A stretch of 64,000 nt of DNA from Athripsodes cinereus (GCA_947579605.1 OX388324.1:20095746-20159745); one strand, 5' to 3'; counted from the stretch's first letter, positions 1 to 11,993 are shown. The notes: generated from the letters alone by a model not told the origin. Numbers and translations: made by a program.

Positions 1-9
1 GTTTATTAC

Positions 10-168
10 TATTATGTAATTTAAAACAAGTGTTTCTTTCTACTATAGATTATTGATTCCATGAGAGACGTCTTTCGACTTATCAGGTCATTATGTCGCA
101 CCACGTCTTTCGACTTATCAGGTCATTATCAAAGTAGAAAGAAACACTTGTTTCAAATTATATAATTA
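10..168. repeat. Small foldback repeat with an internal tandem duplication
   Basis: The arms at about 10-43 and 134-168 are inverted copies of each other; both contain aaacaagtgtttctttctac or its complement, with one or two mismatches. Between them the 27-bp unit acgtctttcgacttatca... occurs twice in direct order (68-94 and 103-129). This looks like a small MITE-like hairpin element. I could not define a target duplication, so its class is unknown. Confidence 0.6.
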
Positions 169-170
169 TG

Positions 171-497
171 GAATTCTACTATGTGTGCACCGACAAAATT
201 AATGCAGTTTTTATTTATTGCTCATTTTTTAATTGAAAAAAAAACACCAACATTTTTATTAAATTTGGTTTTAACATTCTGACAATTTACAAGACCTTCT
301 TTATCGCATGTAAAATTGAAGTTCTTAAATTTAATAATTTTAATTGCGTGGAAGAATTCAAAATTAATATTTATTTTATTGTGAGACCGTTCACGGTCCA
401 AGAAAAAAAAAAAGGGCCTTTTATTTGCAGAACAGTAGAAAGTTAGAATTTCACAATGAAATTTAAACAAAATGTAATAAAATGAATCAGTTTTACA
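171..497. other. AT-rich stretch, nothing recognised
   Basis: Apart from an A-run near 400-412 and scattered short ORFs, I see no coding or repeat signal here. Confidence 0.4.
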
Positions 498-1225
498 ATG
501 ATGGATGATCTTGCCCTTTTTGATACATCTGTGGACGGATTACAGTGCAACGCTAATGCTCTTTATGAAAATTCTTTGCGCCTTGGCCTTCGTATCAACG
601 CTGGTAAAACGGAGTACATATGTAATAGTACATGCACGAGTACTCACACCCCACTAATGGTTGGCAATTCCCAAATATCTCAGGTTAGTAAATTCAGGTA
701 CCTGGGAGCAACTATAACGCCAGAGGGTGATCTCCGGTCGGAATTACCAATCCGCATAGGAGCAGCTAGCGGGGCTTTCAACAACATGAACAAAGTTTGG
801 AAGGCGTCTGGACTCAGCATCAGGACAAAATGTTGCTTGTTCAATGCGTGCATCATCCCAATCCTTCTATATGGCTGCGAGTCTTGGCACTTAACCAAGG
901 CTCAAGAGCGGAAGATACTAAGCTTTGAAAACAAGTGTCTTAGAAGGATTTTGGATGTCAGATGGTATGCACATGTTACAAATGATGCTGTGCGCCGGCG
1001 CACCCATGTTTTGAGAATGCCCAATGATAGTAGGCCAAAAAGAGCAATGTTCTTCCGTCCGCAGGGGTTCCGTAGGCCAGGCGTCCCTCTTTCACAATAC
1101 ACCGTTCCTATGACAACGATATCAGAGCGCAAGGAATGTCGTGGGAGGAGGTGACGCAATTGGCACAGAGACGCTCTGAATGGAGGAGGCTGGTTTCTGC
1201 CCTGTGCTCCCGAGAGGAGCGTTGA
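498..1225 (+). pseudogene. Reverse transcriptase C-terminal half of an RTE-like non-LTR element
   Basis: This is the 3' part of a LINE ORF2. The reading frame opens at the palm catalytic box (MMDDLALF, equivalent to the usual FADDLALF). It continues through the motif D region (GLRINAGKTEY), then FRYLGATITPEGDL and PILLYGCESW, all typical of the RTE/BovB-like RT and thumb region common in insects. The endonuclease and the RT fingers are missing upstream. Near 1110 the frame shifts: from 1112 a different frame reads DNDIRAQGMSWEEV and ends SALCSREER-stop at 1223-1225, which is the natural C-terminus. A GAT microsatellite follows. It is a 5'-truncated, frameshifted dead copy. Related 3' ends lie at 5105-5360 and 28722-28905 on the other strand. 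Confidence 0.85.
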
Positions 1226-1228
1226 GGG

Positions 1229-1248
1229 CGATGATGATGATGATGATT
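1229..1248 (+). repeat. (GAT)n tail of the non-LTR element
   Basis: About six GAT units follow the RT stop codon directly. RTE-type elements often end in short tandem repeats rather than poly(A), so this marks the 3' terminus of the insertion. The same tail, inverted, borders the copy at 28722-28905. Confidence 0.7.
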
Positions 1249-1250
1249 AT

Positions 1251-2189
1251 AAGTCAAAACCAGGTCACTACCTATTCATTAAATATGTAAAATTAAAACC
1301 AATTGTGTTTTTTCCATATATAAACATTTAGTTTTACAGAATATACGTCGACTCAATAAAAAAAAATGAAATAAAATGTTTTTTCTACAATATTGTTTTA
1401 TTTTTTTTAAGAAACGTCTTTCGTATTAATAAAGTCTTACAATGACATTTAAATACTGTAATTATCAATATCGACCCTATTATTATTTTTAAACCACACA
1501 TAAATGGTACTTTATCAGTTATTTTTAATATCAAATAATTATATTGAAGAGCCTACCTACACCAAAAATATTGTAATCACTTCCATTGACTGTTTTTTTT
1601 CTCTAGATATTTATAACTAAAAGTGTCAGACTACACTTGTTGTTTCAGAAAATTCGTCTGAAATATTGAAAATAATGGAAAAACTCATCACAAAAATACG
1701 GCACAACACGTAGAAAACCCATATTCATATATCATAAGGAAAATATTACGTTGGTTTCTTCCAAAAATAGAATCGTGCGAGCTTCAAAACAAGATAAGAT
1801 TGTTAAAAAGTGGGACTTATTTGAACCTGCATGACATGTACTTACTTATGTTATTTTTAAAGTATTCAGCAAGTTTAAAATTTTACTACTAACTTATCTG
1901 AATACAATGACAATAATGATAACTGAAATGAAGATTTATTACTATAGTTGGGTTGTCATACTAATAAAGTTATGGTAAAGTTTTCAGTCGTTTTCAGGAG
2001 ACATTACTACAAGATGGAGATTCGTAGAGTTTGTGCATCACACAAATAACATTTCACTTATGCAAGTAACAGGTGTTGCAACATTCACAATAAATAAGGA
2101 TAAACGTGCAAATCACTGTGAATTTTCATCATTATTATTTCACAAATGTTTAGGTCTGTTTTTGCTATTATCAAGAGACTATATGTATT
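1251..2189. other. AT-rich stretch, nothing recognised
   Basis: No ORF of note and no repeat shared with other parts of the window was found. Confidence 0.4.
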
Positions 2190-2345
2190 ATTTTCTTCAG
2201 TGTCATGCCAGGTCCCTCCGACGTCGGCTATCATCCTGGTGTAGACTTCTCTGTCCTGTGCCAGCTGAAACAACTCTTCAACCCTCTGAATTCCAGTTCA
2301 CTCACTGATGTTTCTTAACCAGGATATCTGCCGCTTTTTCACACT
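2190..2345 (-). pseudogene. Degraded C-terminus of a non-LTR reverse transcriptase
   Basis: The minus strand reads RQISWLRNISELEF and, in another frame, FQLAQDREVYTRMIADVGGT followed by a run of E and T residues. This is the conserved tail found in better copies at 15306-15490 and 56530-56882 (ISWLRNI, LFRVAQDREAFA, IANVGGT). The fragment is short and split across frames, so it is not functional. Confidence 0.65.
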
Positions 2346-4714
2346 GCAACTACCCTAATTTTTTCCCTTTAAAATAAGTTGGAGCAAACCATATTTTTCA
2401 TCTCGGAATAAGTTTCCCATATATGCCATTTTCCTCATCCTTATACTAGCCCTTCGCAACACCTAATTGTTGGTGACTAAATCAGTCCACGGGATGCGCA
2501 ACAGTTTGTGATGAAACTACATCTCAAATACTTCTATACAGTTCACTGCGGTCGCTTAGAGATATGTTTAATCAAATAGGTTAAAATCACCTCAGTGAAA
2601 CCATATGGAATAGGGTTATACAATAAGCCTCGCTAATATACCACAAACAATATTTTTCGTAAAAGTGTTGAAGGTACGCACTGATTTAAATTGAACCCGG
2701 AATTGAATGTCCGAAACTTAAACACATAAAATTCAATTGAGAAATATTTACTGACAGTATAACTTACAGTTATAGCTCTCCTATAATCAAATTATCGAGT
2801 TACCTTCACAAAGTACCTACCTAAAGCTTAATCCTTCATATTATATTAAGTGCGTGCTTTGAAGTATATCCCAACATATCCTTACTCATCTCATTTATTA
2901 TTAAAAAACTTCTTAACATTGACAATATTTTATACAAGGCAAAAACATCAGATATTGGTTGATGATAAAAACTATAAAGTAGCAGAAATATAGAAGAAAA
3001 CAAGTGGTTTTATATCGTAGCTTTCCACATAGCAACAATGCCTCAAAGTTTTTATCGATACACGCTTTCACATTTCATAATACGGAATTAGGTATCGATG
3101 TTTCTCACCCTTACAGAAAACTTTTCTCGATACATACATTGATATAGATATTGAGAACATATTTTGTTCTTAGAATTTTCATCTACTTTTACATATTTGT
3201 ATCTATGAAAACTTTGAAGAGAATAACACTGTTTCTACTTTAGTTTGTAATAACAATTCCATAGAAATCTGTGTTAAAGTTAAGCGTTTAAACATATGTA
3301 TGTAAGAACGCAAGTTATATTGTAAGAAAGCTTATTTGTGACATGTTTATTCCACCTGACTTAGATGTTATTCATATTTAAAACTACTAAGACACGTTAC
3401 CTAATTTTCAAAACTAAAATCTATGTTTTATTACTATGCTCTGGTACGTTGCCAAGACTCATAGCTGAATAAGGGTGTTAGAATGATGCAAACATTAAAT
3501 TATATACGTTCCGCAGTAATCTGCAAATATCTAGATCAGGAAAGTTAATAATTATTTGGATATGGTAAAGAGAGTTCTAGTGGTAAGAGAAATTAGCAGA
3601 GAACTGAAATGAATAGCGTACCATTGAGAGTTTTTTTTTTTATTTACTAGTGGATTCAAATGGGCTGAAACAAAAAAAAACAGATAAGTTTCAAAAGAAT
3701 TACCCAAAATGTTTCATAATTCTTCTTTTCGTATTTCACCAAAGTGTTATAAATATCATAGAAAAAAGTAACTAATTACCTATAAGTCATCTTTCTCAGG
3801 GTTATAGAGAAGAGTTGTGACAGGACAGTATAAATACCTGATCTGTGATAACAACAAGATAGAAGGTTGATGAGGTTTTGAAAAAAAGCGAATATAACAT
3901 ACATGAGTAAATAGGAATAAGAAATGTCAAAAAATTGTTTCATGTTGCACATAACAGACACACACAAGAACATTCTCTTGAGTCGGCTGGACAGAGCCAC
4001 ATAAGAGTTAATTAAACTTTTGAATAAGCCTTGTCTGATAATCCAGGGTACATGTGCAAGACAGGAGCTTTGTGTGTGAAACACATCTTTTGGAAATATC
4101 CTTTGATGATGGATGTCAGACAGGAAAAGATTCTGGGTATGATTGTTGAGACTTGTCGACCCATCTGGTTTGGGAAAGTGTTCTTGAATGCCACAAAAAC
4201 TGTATACTTTAAGGTATTCGTGGCTGTGAGAGTCTCAAGGTGAGATTTGCTACGTCAACCGTGTCCATCGCCTTTCTGATGGACTTGAGATAGTTTACAA
4301 TTATTATCAGTTTCAAATCGTTAATTAATAGGAGTCCTAAGTCTACTGTGAAATATCAAGGAAAAGATATTATTTCGTCAAATTTTCTCGAATAATAGTC
4401 AAACGTTCGAAGAATCTCGCACGACACCAAAAGATGAAGTAATTAAAACTTAAACCTCATGTATTATATCATAGTAAATAAAAGTTTGGTTTATTTATGA
4501 CTTTGTCGTTCCTCAATAAAAAAAATGTAAGCACAAATGAAGCATATATTTTAATGTTACTAGCTTTATACCTGGCATTGTACAGTTAATATTATCAAAT
4601 TGATAAAAAACTGGGTTAATAGAAAAATATTAATATTTTATCAGTCAAGTTATGCAAAACAATCAAACTTTAGCTGTCGGGACCTTCTTTTCTTTGCGAC
4701 ATAAACATTTTACT
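2346..4714. other. Unannotated AT-rich DNA with a slightly GC-richer patch at 3930-4260
   Basis: Mostly AT-rich sequence without shared repeats. The patch at 3930-4260 holds overlapping minus-strand ORFs of 102 and 60 codons, but neither resembles a family I know. It could be a decayed exon or an unrecognised element. I make no functional call. Confidence 0.35.
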
Positions 4715-5035
4715 TACTATGTAGCCAGCAGACCAGAGGCCTGAGTCAATGACACACTTTCGCGTCACTTTCCCGCTCCGTTAGCGTTCGGGTGCAGACG
4801 ATGTTGCGCCAAAGTGTTAATTTTCGTAACTATTGTGTATCTTAGCAACGAAATTGACACTTGCTTGCAACTTCGTCTGCACCCGAACGCTAACGGAGCG
4901 GGAACGTGACGTGAAAGTGTGTTATTGACTCAGACCTCAGCTGCGTGCCATAAACATTCAGGCCGCCTTCTTTGTGCCAATAAAAATAAAAAAACTTTCA
5001 GGATGGGTGGTAAACCTCATCGCTATTATGAACTC
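4715..5035 (+). repeat. Unclassified dispersed repeat, copy split by a foldback element
   Basis: The left part (gtagccagcagaccag) and right part (ataaacattcaggccg, then tgccaataaaaataaa and caggatgggtggtaaacc) match the module order of copies at 39655-39890, 47945-48250 and 53285-53480. The 201-bp foldback sits exactly between the two halves, so this copy was the target site for that insertion. Confidence 0.65.
4737..4937. mobile_element. Foldback / MITE-like element with about 90-bp inverted arms
   Basis: The two halves are nearly perfect inverted copies, with outermost AGGCCTGAGTCAATGACAC and inner cgctccgttagcgttcggg, separated by a short loop near 4830. The direct repeat CAG flanks it (4734-4736 and 4938-4940), suggesting a 3-bp target duplication. 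It has no coding capacity. It interrupts a dispersed repeat. Its termini resemble those of the larger foldback at 33491-33943, so both may belong to one non-autonomous family. Class uncertain; a 3-bp duplication would be compatible with a PIF/Harbinger-type element. Confidence 0.7.
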
Positions 5036-5104
5036 AAACTATTATGATCTCAATTATGAACTCAAACATTCATAAACAATTATGAACTCAAAATCAAAAT
5101 CATT

Positions 5105-5360
5105 AAAAGGGTGCAACGCTCCTCTCGGGAGTACACGGCAGAAACCAGCCACCTCCATTCAGAGCGTTTCTGTGCCAAAAGCGTCACCTCTTCCCACAAC
5201 TTTCCCTGCGCTCTGATGTCGTTGTCATAGGAACGGCATATTGTGAAAGAGGGACGCCCGGGCTGACCATACCCTTGCTGATAGAAGAACAGTGCTCTTT
5301 TTGGTCAACTATCATTGGGCATTTTCAGAACATGATTCAGCCAGGACCATCGTCTCTCCT
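5105..5360 (-). pseudogene. C-terminus of RTE-like reverse transcriptase, minus strand
   Basis: The minus strand reads RRWSWLNHVLKMPNDS, then after one stop PKRALFFYQQGYGQPGRPSF, then DNDIRAQGKLWEEV and SAVYSREER near 5110. This matches the tail of the plus-strand copy ending at 1225 almost position by position. It has one in-frame stop and lacks everything upstream. It is a severely 5'-truncated copy. Confidence 0.75.
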
Positions 5361-5775
5361 ACATATCAAAAACCTAATTTCAAATATTTACACAGTGGCT
5401 ATTATTACGAAACATATTTTCAGTGCTATAAACTGAATTTAAATAACGGCTGAAACTGTTGTGCTTCCATAAATCCGGAACTTTCAAAGCCAAAACGATA
5501 AAAGGAAACACTGTAATGATATACCTACCACACAAAGGAACAAGAATAGCAACACTGCCTGCCCGTAGTTACCCATTGCTGTAAAAAAGTGACGAATAAA
5601 AAAGTTTTTTTATTAAAAAACATTACAACTCGAGTGAAACCAAAACGCTAGGAGTTTTGTTATTAATATTTATAAAAATTATATACCTACGAAAATGATT
5701 TGCGGATAAGCGGAATAATTCACGCGGTTAATTTAATTGATTTGGCACAAAACACTTGTATTTGGATTCGGATTT
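5361..5775. other. AT-rich stretch, nothing recognised
   Basis: No coding or repeat signal that I can support. Confidence 0.4.
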
Positions 5776-6265
5776 TTCTGTTGACTTGCTTTTGAGTCAC
5801 AAGGTCCCGTGTTCGAATCCTCCCGGCCAGAGCGAAATGAAGAATGACATTTTTCAAATTGTCCTGGGTTTGGGTGTTACGTGTATAATATGTATGTAAT
5901 GCATTTTATTTTTATTTTATTTTTACAATATTTAGAATCAAACAGTCGTTACACAATATGTTGACAATTAATACATTTAACATGTAGACCAGCGAAGATT
6001 CCACTCTTACCAGAAATGTCTTAGTAGTGAGGAAAAAAAAGCAAAAGTTAAAATTCTCTAAAAAAGTCAAAGTAAATTTAAAAACAACGATAATACAATA
6101 CTTAAAACAACACAAAAACATAAATATAAAAGCATTGTATATAATATTATGTGTATCGTCGTGTTAGTACCCATAACACGAGATTCGTTTCTTAGTTTGG
6201 GACCAGATCGGTCTGTGTTATGTATAATTATGTATGACAATAACACCAGTTGAATAATATTAAAA
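5776..6265 (+). mobile_element. SINE-B (tRNA-derived), split by a later insertion
   Basis: The 5' piece (5776-5905) has a B-box-like gtgttcgaatcctcccgg and then tttttcaaattgtcctggg. The 3' piece (6132-6265) continues with tatcgtcgtgttagtaccc and cttagtttgggaccag. Together they match a nearly complete copy on the minus strand at 33515-33770 in the same order. The gap between the pieces is filled by another retroposon flanked by gcatt. The tRNA-like head makes this a Pol III-type SINE. The 5' end is degraded. Confidence 0.7.
5906..6131 (-). mobile_element. Short retroposon inserted in SINE-B
   Basis: It is flanked by the 5-bp repeat gcatt (5901-5905 and 6132-6136), and on the minus strand ends in an A-rich tail of AAATAAAA type. 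The sequence matches the plus-strand copy at 36303-36447 (gaatctttgctggtcc, then atgactgtttgattct). It is probably a 5'-truncated LINE 3' UTR or a SINE. No ORF. Confidence 0.65.
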
Positions 6266-7160
6266 AAAACTGCAGAGTTTGAGAATTTAAACCACATTTA
6301 TTTTATTTTATTATTGTACACCATTAATGTGTCGTTTACGTGCCAATGCACCTTAAGGACACTACATTTCATCAATTCTAGAAAATTCCATGGATCAAAT
6401 TCTCAAAGATAGATGAAATCATCAAGTTTAGTACATATTTAGGTATATTTGAGGAATTTCATGAATGTGGATGAAATAAAACAAAAGGTATATGGTATAT
6501 CAAATTTGCGTTCCTATTTAATATTTCGAATAATTTTTGATCCTAATCATACAAAACATCTACAATAGATTCTACATACGGCTAATTTTGGGATCGCTTA
6601 ACCGGTTAAAACTATTATTAACCACTGAATTTATTATAGGTACAAACATTTATTATGTTTTATTGCAACAATAATGACTTTCCTGTTATGATACAAGGCA
6701 CCTCAAAATAACACCATACCTATGTAATATACAAATACGTACAGCACAGATTTTTATTTTATTATCCGTATATTATTACTTACCAGTACCATTATAATAA
6801 TAATTTATTCTTATAACTTTTATTACAGATAAGTTGATACTTCTTAATCCCATTAACAGATGTCGCTAGTGTAGGAATGTCGTGAAAAGTTAGACCGAAA
6901 CTTCTTGATTTGTTTCCCCTCGTTCACGTTGTTATATCATTATATTTGTTACAACTACTTATAATTATATGTAGGTAAAGTTGTATAGAACTTCATTTTA
7001 ACGTATACTGCTGATGTTTTTATATAAAGAAACACATATTTTAAATATAAAGGAGTCATACCAACACATATTTTGTAAAAGTGGGTATTTTAAAACAAAA
7101 TATACTTACTTAATATTTATTTAAAAGTTTTAAGCGCGATTGTATCTCATGTTTTAAGAT
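6266..7160. other. AT-rich stretch, nothing recognised
   Basis: AT-rich sequence with runs of ataat type. No shared repeat or ORF worth naming. Confidence 0.4.
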
Positions 7161-7164
7161 ATGT

Positions 7165-7275
7165 CGCTGTTCTCACAAGCGAGCGATATATCGTCGAAAA
7201 TCAAAAAAAAAATCCCCGTTAAGTTTCACGGTGATTTACTCAGCCCTCTCGACGTCATCAGGACCTATATTATGA
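7165..7275 (-). mobile_element. Possible Penelope-like 3' fragment with hammerhead-like motif
   Basis: The minus strand reads CCTGATGACGTCGAGAGGG, then about 20 bases later CCGTGAAACTTAACGGGG. The CTGATGA...GAAA spacing is the core arrangement of hammerhead ribozymes, which Penelope-like elements carry in their terminal repeats. Similar patches occur at 14740-14880 and 56340-56475, also on the minus strand. The stem pairing was judged only by eye and is imperfect. Confidence 0.4.
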
Positions 7276-8519
7276 ATGTCAAACGCCGATTACAAGAATC
7301 TATCTTTATTTCTCTATTTTGTTCTTGGATTTGTATTTCTTAACTGACAAGCAGCTCTCGTCCCATAATATTTTGGACATCATTATTAAGATTGATTTTT
7401 ATATTTGTTTTTTTCTCTCAACTTCAAAACATTGCACAAAAGGACTAGGTAGGTATGTGAAAAAATATTACTTTTCAAACCAACATACATAATACGTTAC
7501 AAGAAATGACCTTAACCTATAATAAGTATTTTCTGAAATATTCCTATTAAAACAAACCCAAAGGCAAACTGTAACAATTTCAAATCAACAATTGTTTACA
7601 TAATCAAATACCCTAATAAACTTGTATTATGATTGTATGGAGTGGGAGTGGGAGTCGTGTAAACAGAGTTCGCCATTAGGGACATAGTCAACACTTTATT
7701 TGTAACCGTCACTCAGTTAATATTGTATTCGTACAAGGATGGGTAGAAATAGGGACAACAATTTGATAATTAATTGAATTGCAAATGACCCACAGGTGGC
7801 GTTAGTAGTTGTTTGTTAGATTATGTGCTCAGTATTAAATGTATCTACTCGTGTTAGATTTTATTAGATAGATATTGGGTACATACATAGAATAATAATA
7901 ATTATTAATGTTTTGAATCTTGAAAATAGGTTGTGTTTTGTGTAAGTATCCACTATAATTTTATTATTTCACAAATTGAAGGAACTTATTGGTAATGTGC
8001 TTTGCTGGTTGTTTTTTTAGCAGAACTTGTTGTTTTGTTCCGAAATACTACATAATTTAAAGAGATAGAAAAATAAAATTAAATAAACCTCCAAAATTTG
8101 CTTTATGCTAGTGTAGTTAAGGCCAAGTGTTTTATCAATAGGATATGAAAGAGATAACTTGCGAGAAGATTTTTCATGGCAAGAAAATTAAATCTGTCTA
8201 TAAAATTCTGCCTGTAATTTACTTTTTTTATTCACGTAAGCATCCTTTTGTCATCGATTCATGATATTTTCCAAAAGTAGAGTAGCCAGTAAAACAGTTG
8301 TACATTGAACAAGCAACTCCTACTTTACGTGTCAATAAAAGTAATAAGACAATCAAGATGAATGGCATAATTCAACGATGAACTGATGACCTTAAGTGTC
8401 TAACATGTGATTTTTTACGTACCTTCACCTGCCTTTCACGAGATACTCAAAAACTTACAAGAAAAAGAGTAAGACACCAGTTATTTGTTATTTAAATAGA
8501 ATAATAATAAATTTATAAT
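7276..8519. other. AT-rich DNA with one short dispersed-repeat module
   Basis: At about 8395-8480 the text cctgcctttcacgagatac then actcaaaaacttacaagaaa matches the third module of the unclassified dispersed repeat (see 38581-38740). Otherwise I see nothing. Confidence 0.45.
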
Positions 8520-8645
8520 ATACTATAAGATCACGGTACAGCTCACGAGTAGGGTAGCTTGTAGACCAGCTGTATGTAATAAACATCTGTCCTATCCGTC
8601 CCAACAAAAATAAAACATTCAGAATGGATGGCTGACCCCATTAAA
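8520..8645 (+). repeat. Unclassified dispersed repeat, copy
   Basis: Holds the first two modules in order: gggtagcttgtagaccagc, a short spacer ending cccaacaaaaataaaac, then attcagaatggatggctgac. These align with the copies at 4715-5035 and 53285-53480. Confidence 0.55.
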
Positions 8646-9401
8646 TAAGATTTAAAATAGGTACTAAAAAATTCACTCATTTTGCACAGTATAAAGTTCC
8701 TCCATTCCTATGATATCAAAGTTTTTAGAATGCTATAGAAAAATGTTACTCGATTTACACTAAATTGCTTTAAATGGAAGTGGCTTATTTCAACACTATG
8801 TGCTCGTGTAGAAACGTGAAAGGGTGAAAAAAGTTTTAAAATCATAATAATAATAATATGAAGACAATAATTATTATTGAGTACAAGGATAACGTTTTTA
8901 GTTCCAATAAATAATTAAATAACAATAGGTATGTGCGTAGCAAAGCAGTGTTTATTGACATTTTAAAGAAGGGTGTTAAAGTTATTGAATTGTTATCAAA
9001 ATATTTTATTTACATAAGTTAAGGGCCCATGGCCTACTTTTATAAACATGACGACAATATTAAAGTTAAAATTATATAAACAATATTACATCCATACAAA
9101 ATGTGACAGGCGAACAAGCAAACAAACAGACATATCAACACAACATAAAATTAATCTGGGACAAACCTAAATATTATATAAAGCTGACTGCACACTACTT
9201 TAAAGCATTCATTCATACCATTAAGGCATTTCCAACAACTGGAGTAGCCAGAGGGCTAATCATGTGTAATAAGTATGCAAGACGTACAGTCATGGTATAT
9301 TTTTTCTCTGAGATCTGTGACTTTGTTTTCTCTGGAATTGTAGTGGCAAAAAGTAGTCCCAATAAAGTATGATGTAATTATATTTTTAATTATATTAATA
9401 T
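8646..9401. other. AT-rich stretch, one unexplained 89-codon ORF
   Basis: A plus-strand ORF at 9103-9372 (89 codons) has no recognisable domain and AT-driven composition. Part of it (ggagtagccagagggct) may be another decayed dispersed-repeat copy. I do not call a gene. Confidence 0.35.
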
Positions 9402-9409
9402 TCCAGAAG

Positions 9410-10309
9410 TAGAGGGTTACTCCCGGGAATTCCCGCCCGGGGATTCCCGGGAAAACCCTCTAATTTTAATTTCCCGTTTCCCGGGAAAAAAACGAATCCT
9501 TTCCCGGGAAAAAATACAAATTATTAGTCATGCAGATTGCCATACCGATACCGAAATCTTTGTTTAGTTAACTGTAATAGTCGTGATAAACTTGTAGAAG
9601 CTGACGAATATTTTGATATGAAAATATGAAAAATAATATTGATTACCAATATAAGTGTTATACTTTAAAAAAAAAACTTAATTATAGCTTCAATGTATTC
9701 GTTTGAAGGAAGCATAATTATTCTAAATATAATTCGAAATCGGAGGTGTGTTTGGCCGATAATGTATAAAAATCCTACAATTTTTCATATTTTTTTTTAC
9801 ATATTTCGAAAAGTTAGATAGTTCTTAAAAATATTAGTGCAGTTAACTGTCATTTTTTTTTGTTTTATTCATGGATATTAACCGATATAAAAAATCTTTT
9901 TTTGTCGAAATTTCTCATTTTTTAAAGTCAAAAATCTTTAAAAAGCTTTGCCAAAATCCATAACATTTTTTTGCTTGATAGGATGATCAAAAATTAAAAG
10001 TTTATATATTTTGTAAACAATTTTTATTTTGATAAAACATAGAGTACCTATATAAATCTCGTCAGTCAGCTATTTAGTTTTTTTTAAGCAGATTACTTAT
10101 ATTGGTAACAAAATTTGATTTTTTTTTATCAAATCAAAATGTTTGCAAGGGTCAACAAGTTATGAGAGTTTTTATACCAAATTTGTTGAAAATTGAATAT
10201 TTATAAATATAATAATGAATTTCCCGGGATTCCCGGGAATCCCGGGAAATTCATTTTAAAATTTCCCATTTCCCGGGAACAAAAATAATCCGGGAAAAGA
10301 TACCCTCTA
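9410..10309. mobile_element. 900-bp hAT-like non-autonomous DNA transposon
   Basis: The element is bounded by an exact 8-bp target duplication, TCCAGAAG, at 9402-9409 and 10310-10317. Its ends are inverted: left TAGAGGGTTACTCCCGGG, right end complement TAGAGGGTATCTTTTCCCGG. An 8-bp duplication with short terminal repeats is the signature of hAT elements. Both subterminal regions are packed with TTCCCGGGAA palindromes (9420-9510 and 10217-10295), probably binding sites for the transposase supplied in trans. The interior is AT-rich with no transposase ORF. Confidence 0.85.
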
Positions 10310-10444
10310 TCCAGAAGTGAGATAGTCAGCTCCTAAATACCCTTAAACTTAGGGTCAAAGTAATGTTTCCGTGCCAATAGACAAATAATAATCACACTTT
10401 TACTATTAATGATGATTTTGGTCGATTTTATTTTTGACGCCGTT

Positions 10445-10690
10445 TAACAGTCCCTAGACCGTCTCAAGAACGCCAGTGAAAAGTTCAGTTTTTAATTTGC
10501 TTCTGAAGCTGGTGACAGTCTGATTATCTGTCAATGGCATCGGTAGGCGATTTCACATATCCGGTCCAACAACACCAAAGGCCTTCTCATAGAAGTTAAA
10601 ATTTCCGGCCGTATTGGGCTTAGTAAGTCTATTCACGGCCAGTTTCGAAGAACGCAGAGGTCTTCTAGTGGTCGAGTCAAGGGGACAAAG
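10445..10690 (-). pseudogene. C-terminus of a CR1/L2-like LINE ORF2
   Basis: The minus strand reads STTRRPLRSSKLAVNRLTKP, then EKAFGVVGPDM-stop-NRLPMPLTDN and VTSFRSKLKTELFTG before a terminal stop near 10455. The pattern of R-rich segment, then F.....P.MWN.LP......SFK..LK is the typical C-terminal tail of CR1/jockey-like ORF2 proteins. The Trp before NRLP has become a stop codon (TGA). Dead 5'-truncated copy. Confidence 0.7.
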
Positions 10691-11993
10691 CTCTGATTAA
10701 ATTAATATTACGAAAATACACTTTGAGATAAATTTGAGTATAATTTACCAAAAAAATTGGTGCTAATTGAGGAATATTTAACCAGTATCATAATATTTTA
10801 TAATATTTTGCCACAGAAACGGTGTATTGTTAAAGAGGTTCATACAGGGTTTTGCTTACATTGAAAATTTCAATATCGCAACCATACCATGTTTACAGCA
10901 AACGCAAATTGAAAGTATTTGTTATATCGTGCCTATTCCATATCACTAGCCACTTGACTATAAATACAATTATCTCGAAGTAGGGAAAAAGTAAAGATTA
11001 TACCGTGCTTTATATTGTGCTGAAATAAATAAAACCTTAAAACATTATGAACGTACATACATTGAAATGTGTCGCTTATTAAACAATCGCAGAGTTTTCA
11101 GTGTGGTTTCAGCTTTTCAGTCGCTTTTGTGTACATTGTAAAAGTAAACACGAAACATAGTATTGTTTACATGGACACATTATTGTCATTGATCAAAAAA
11201 AAAATTAAATATGTATAACCTATACAAAATAACACGTAACAGAGAACTTTATAATTCCATATATTATTTTCCTTTGGAATATTGTTTTTAACAGATTTTA
11301 GAAGCTACATAGGTGTTAAAAACCGATTTCGATTAAGTGGAATTTGGTTTGTCATTATTTAAAAAAAGTTTTTAATAGTCAATTCAAAAATATTTTTTTT
11401 TATTATTCTTGATTGATATTTTGTATGATCGAACATATAGATATGACCCATTCTTCATTGTTTGTTACTGGATGTTTAAGTTATGATACACTTGAGAGGA
11501 TTGGAAAAAAACTTTTTTTCTTAAATTATTGAACCGAATCATTCATAATTCTATGATATTGACTGAGTTGACATTTTATGTGCCGCAATCCTACAATAGA
11601 TCGCGGAGGCATTCGTTGTTCTATCCTACACATGGAAGAATAAATTTAGGGATAATTCTCCGATCAACAAGGCAATGGTATTGTTAAATTTGTTGGCTCA
11701 GAACTGTGACGTATTTTCTCTGTCATTCGGTGAATTTGGTGCATTGATTGAGGCAACAAACATTGATAATAATTTTCTAAAATAGTTTACTAAACCGTAC
11801 GTAATTATAATTTTAAATGTAGTTACCTAAATATAAATTTAATATAATCCGAGATAAATTAGAAACATAATTTGTATAACGCTATATGTACATATCTACT
11901 ACATAACGATCATATATGAATTGAAATTTTGTATGAAACTTACATGTTCTCGTAGCAGTTACATAACCATTATTATTTTCAACTTATTTCAAG
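10691..11993. other. AT-rich stretch, nothing recognised
   Basis: No coding or shared repeat signal. Confidence 0.4.

Noticed and set aside
3776..4243. Overlapping ORFs of 102, 60 and 70 codons as a small gene
   Set aside because: Both strands are open at once and no family motif is visible; left as unexplained.
9103..9372. 89-codon plus-strand ORF as a gene
   Set aside because: No motif, composition follows the AT-rich background, no splice or promoter context.
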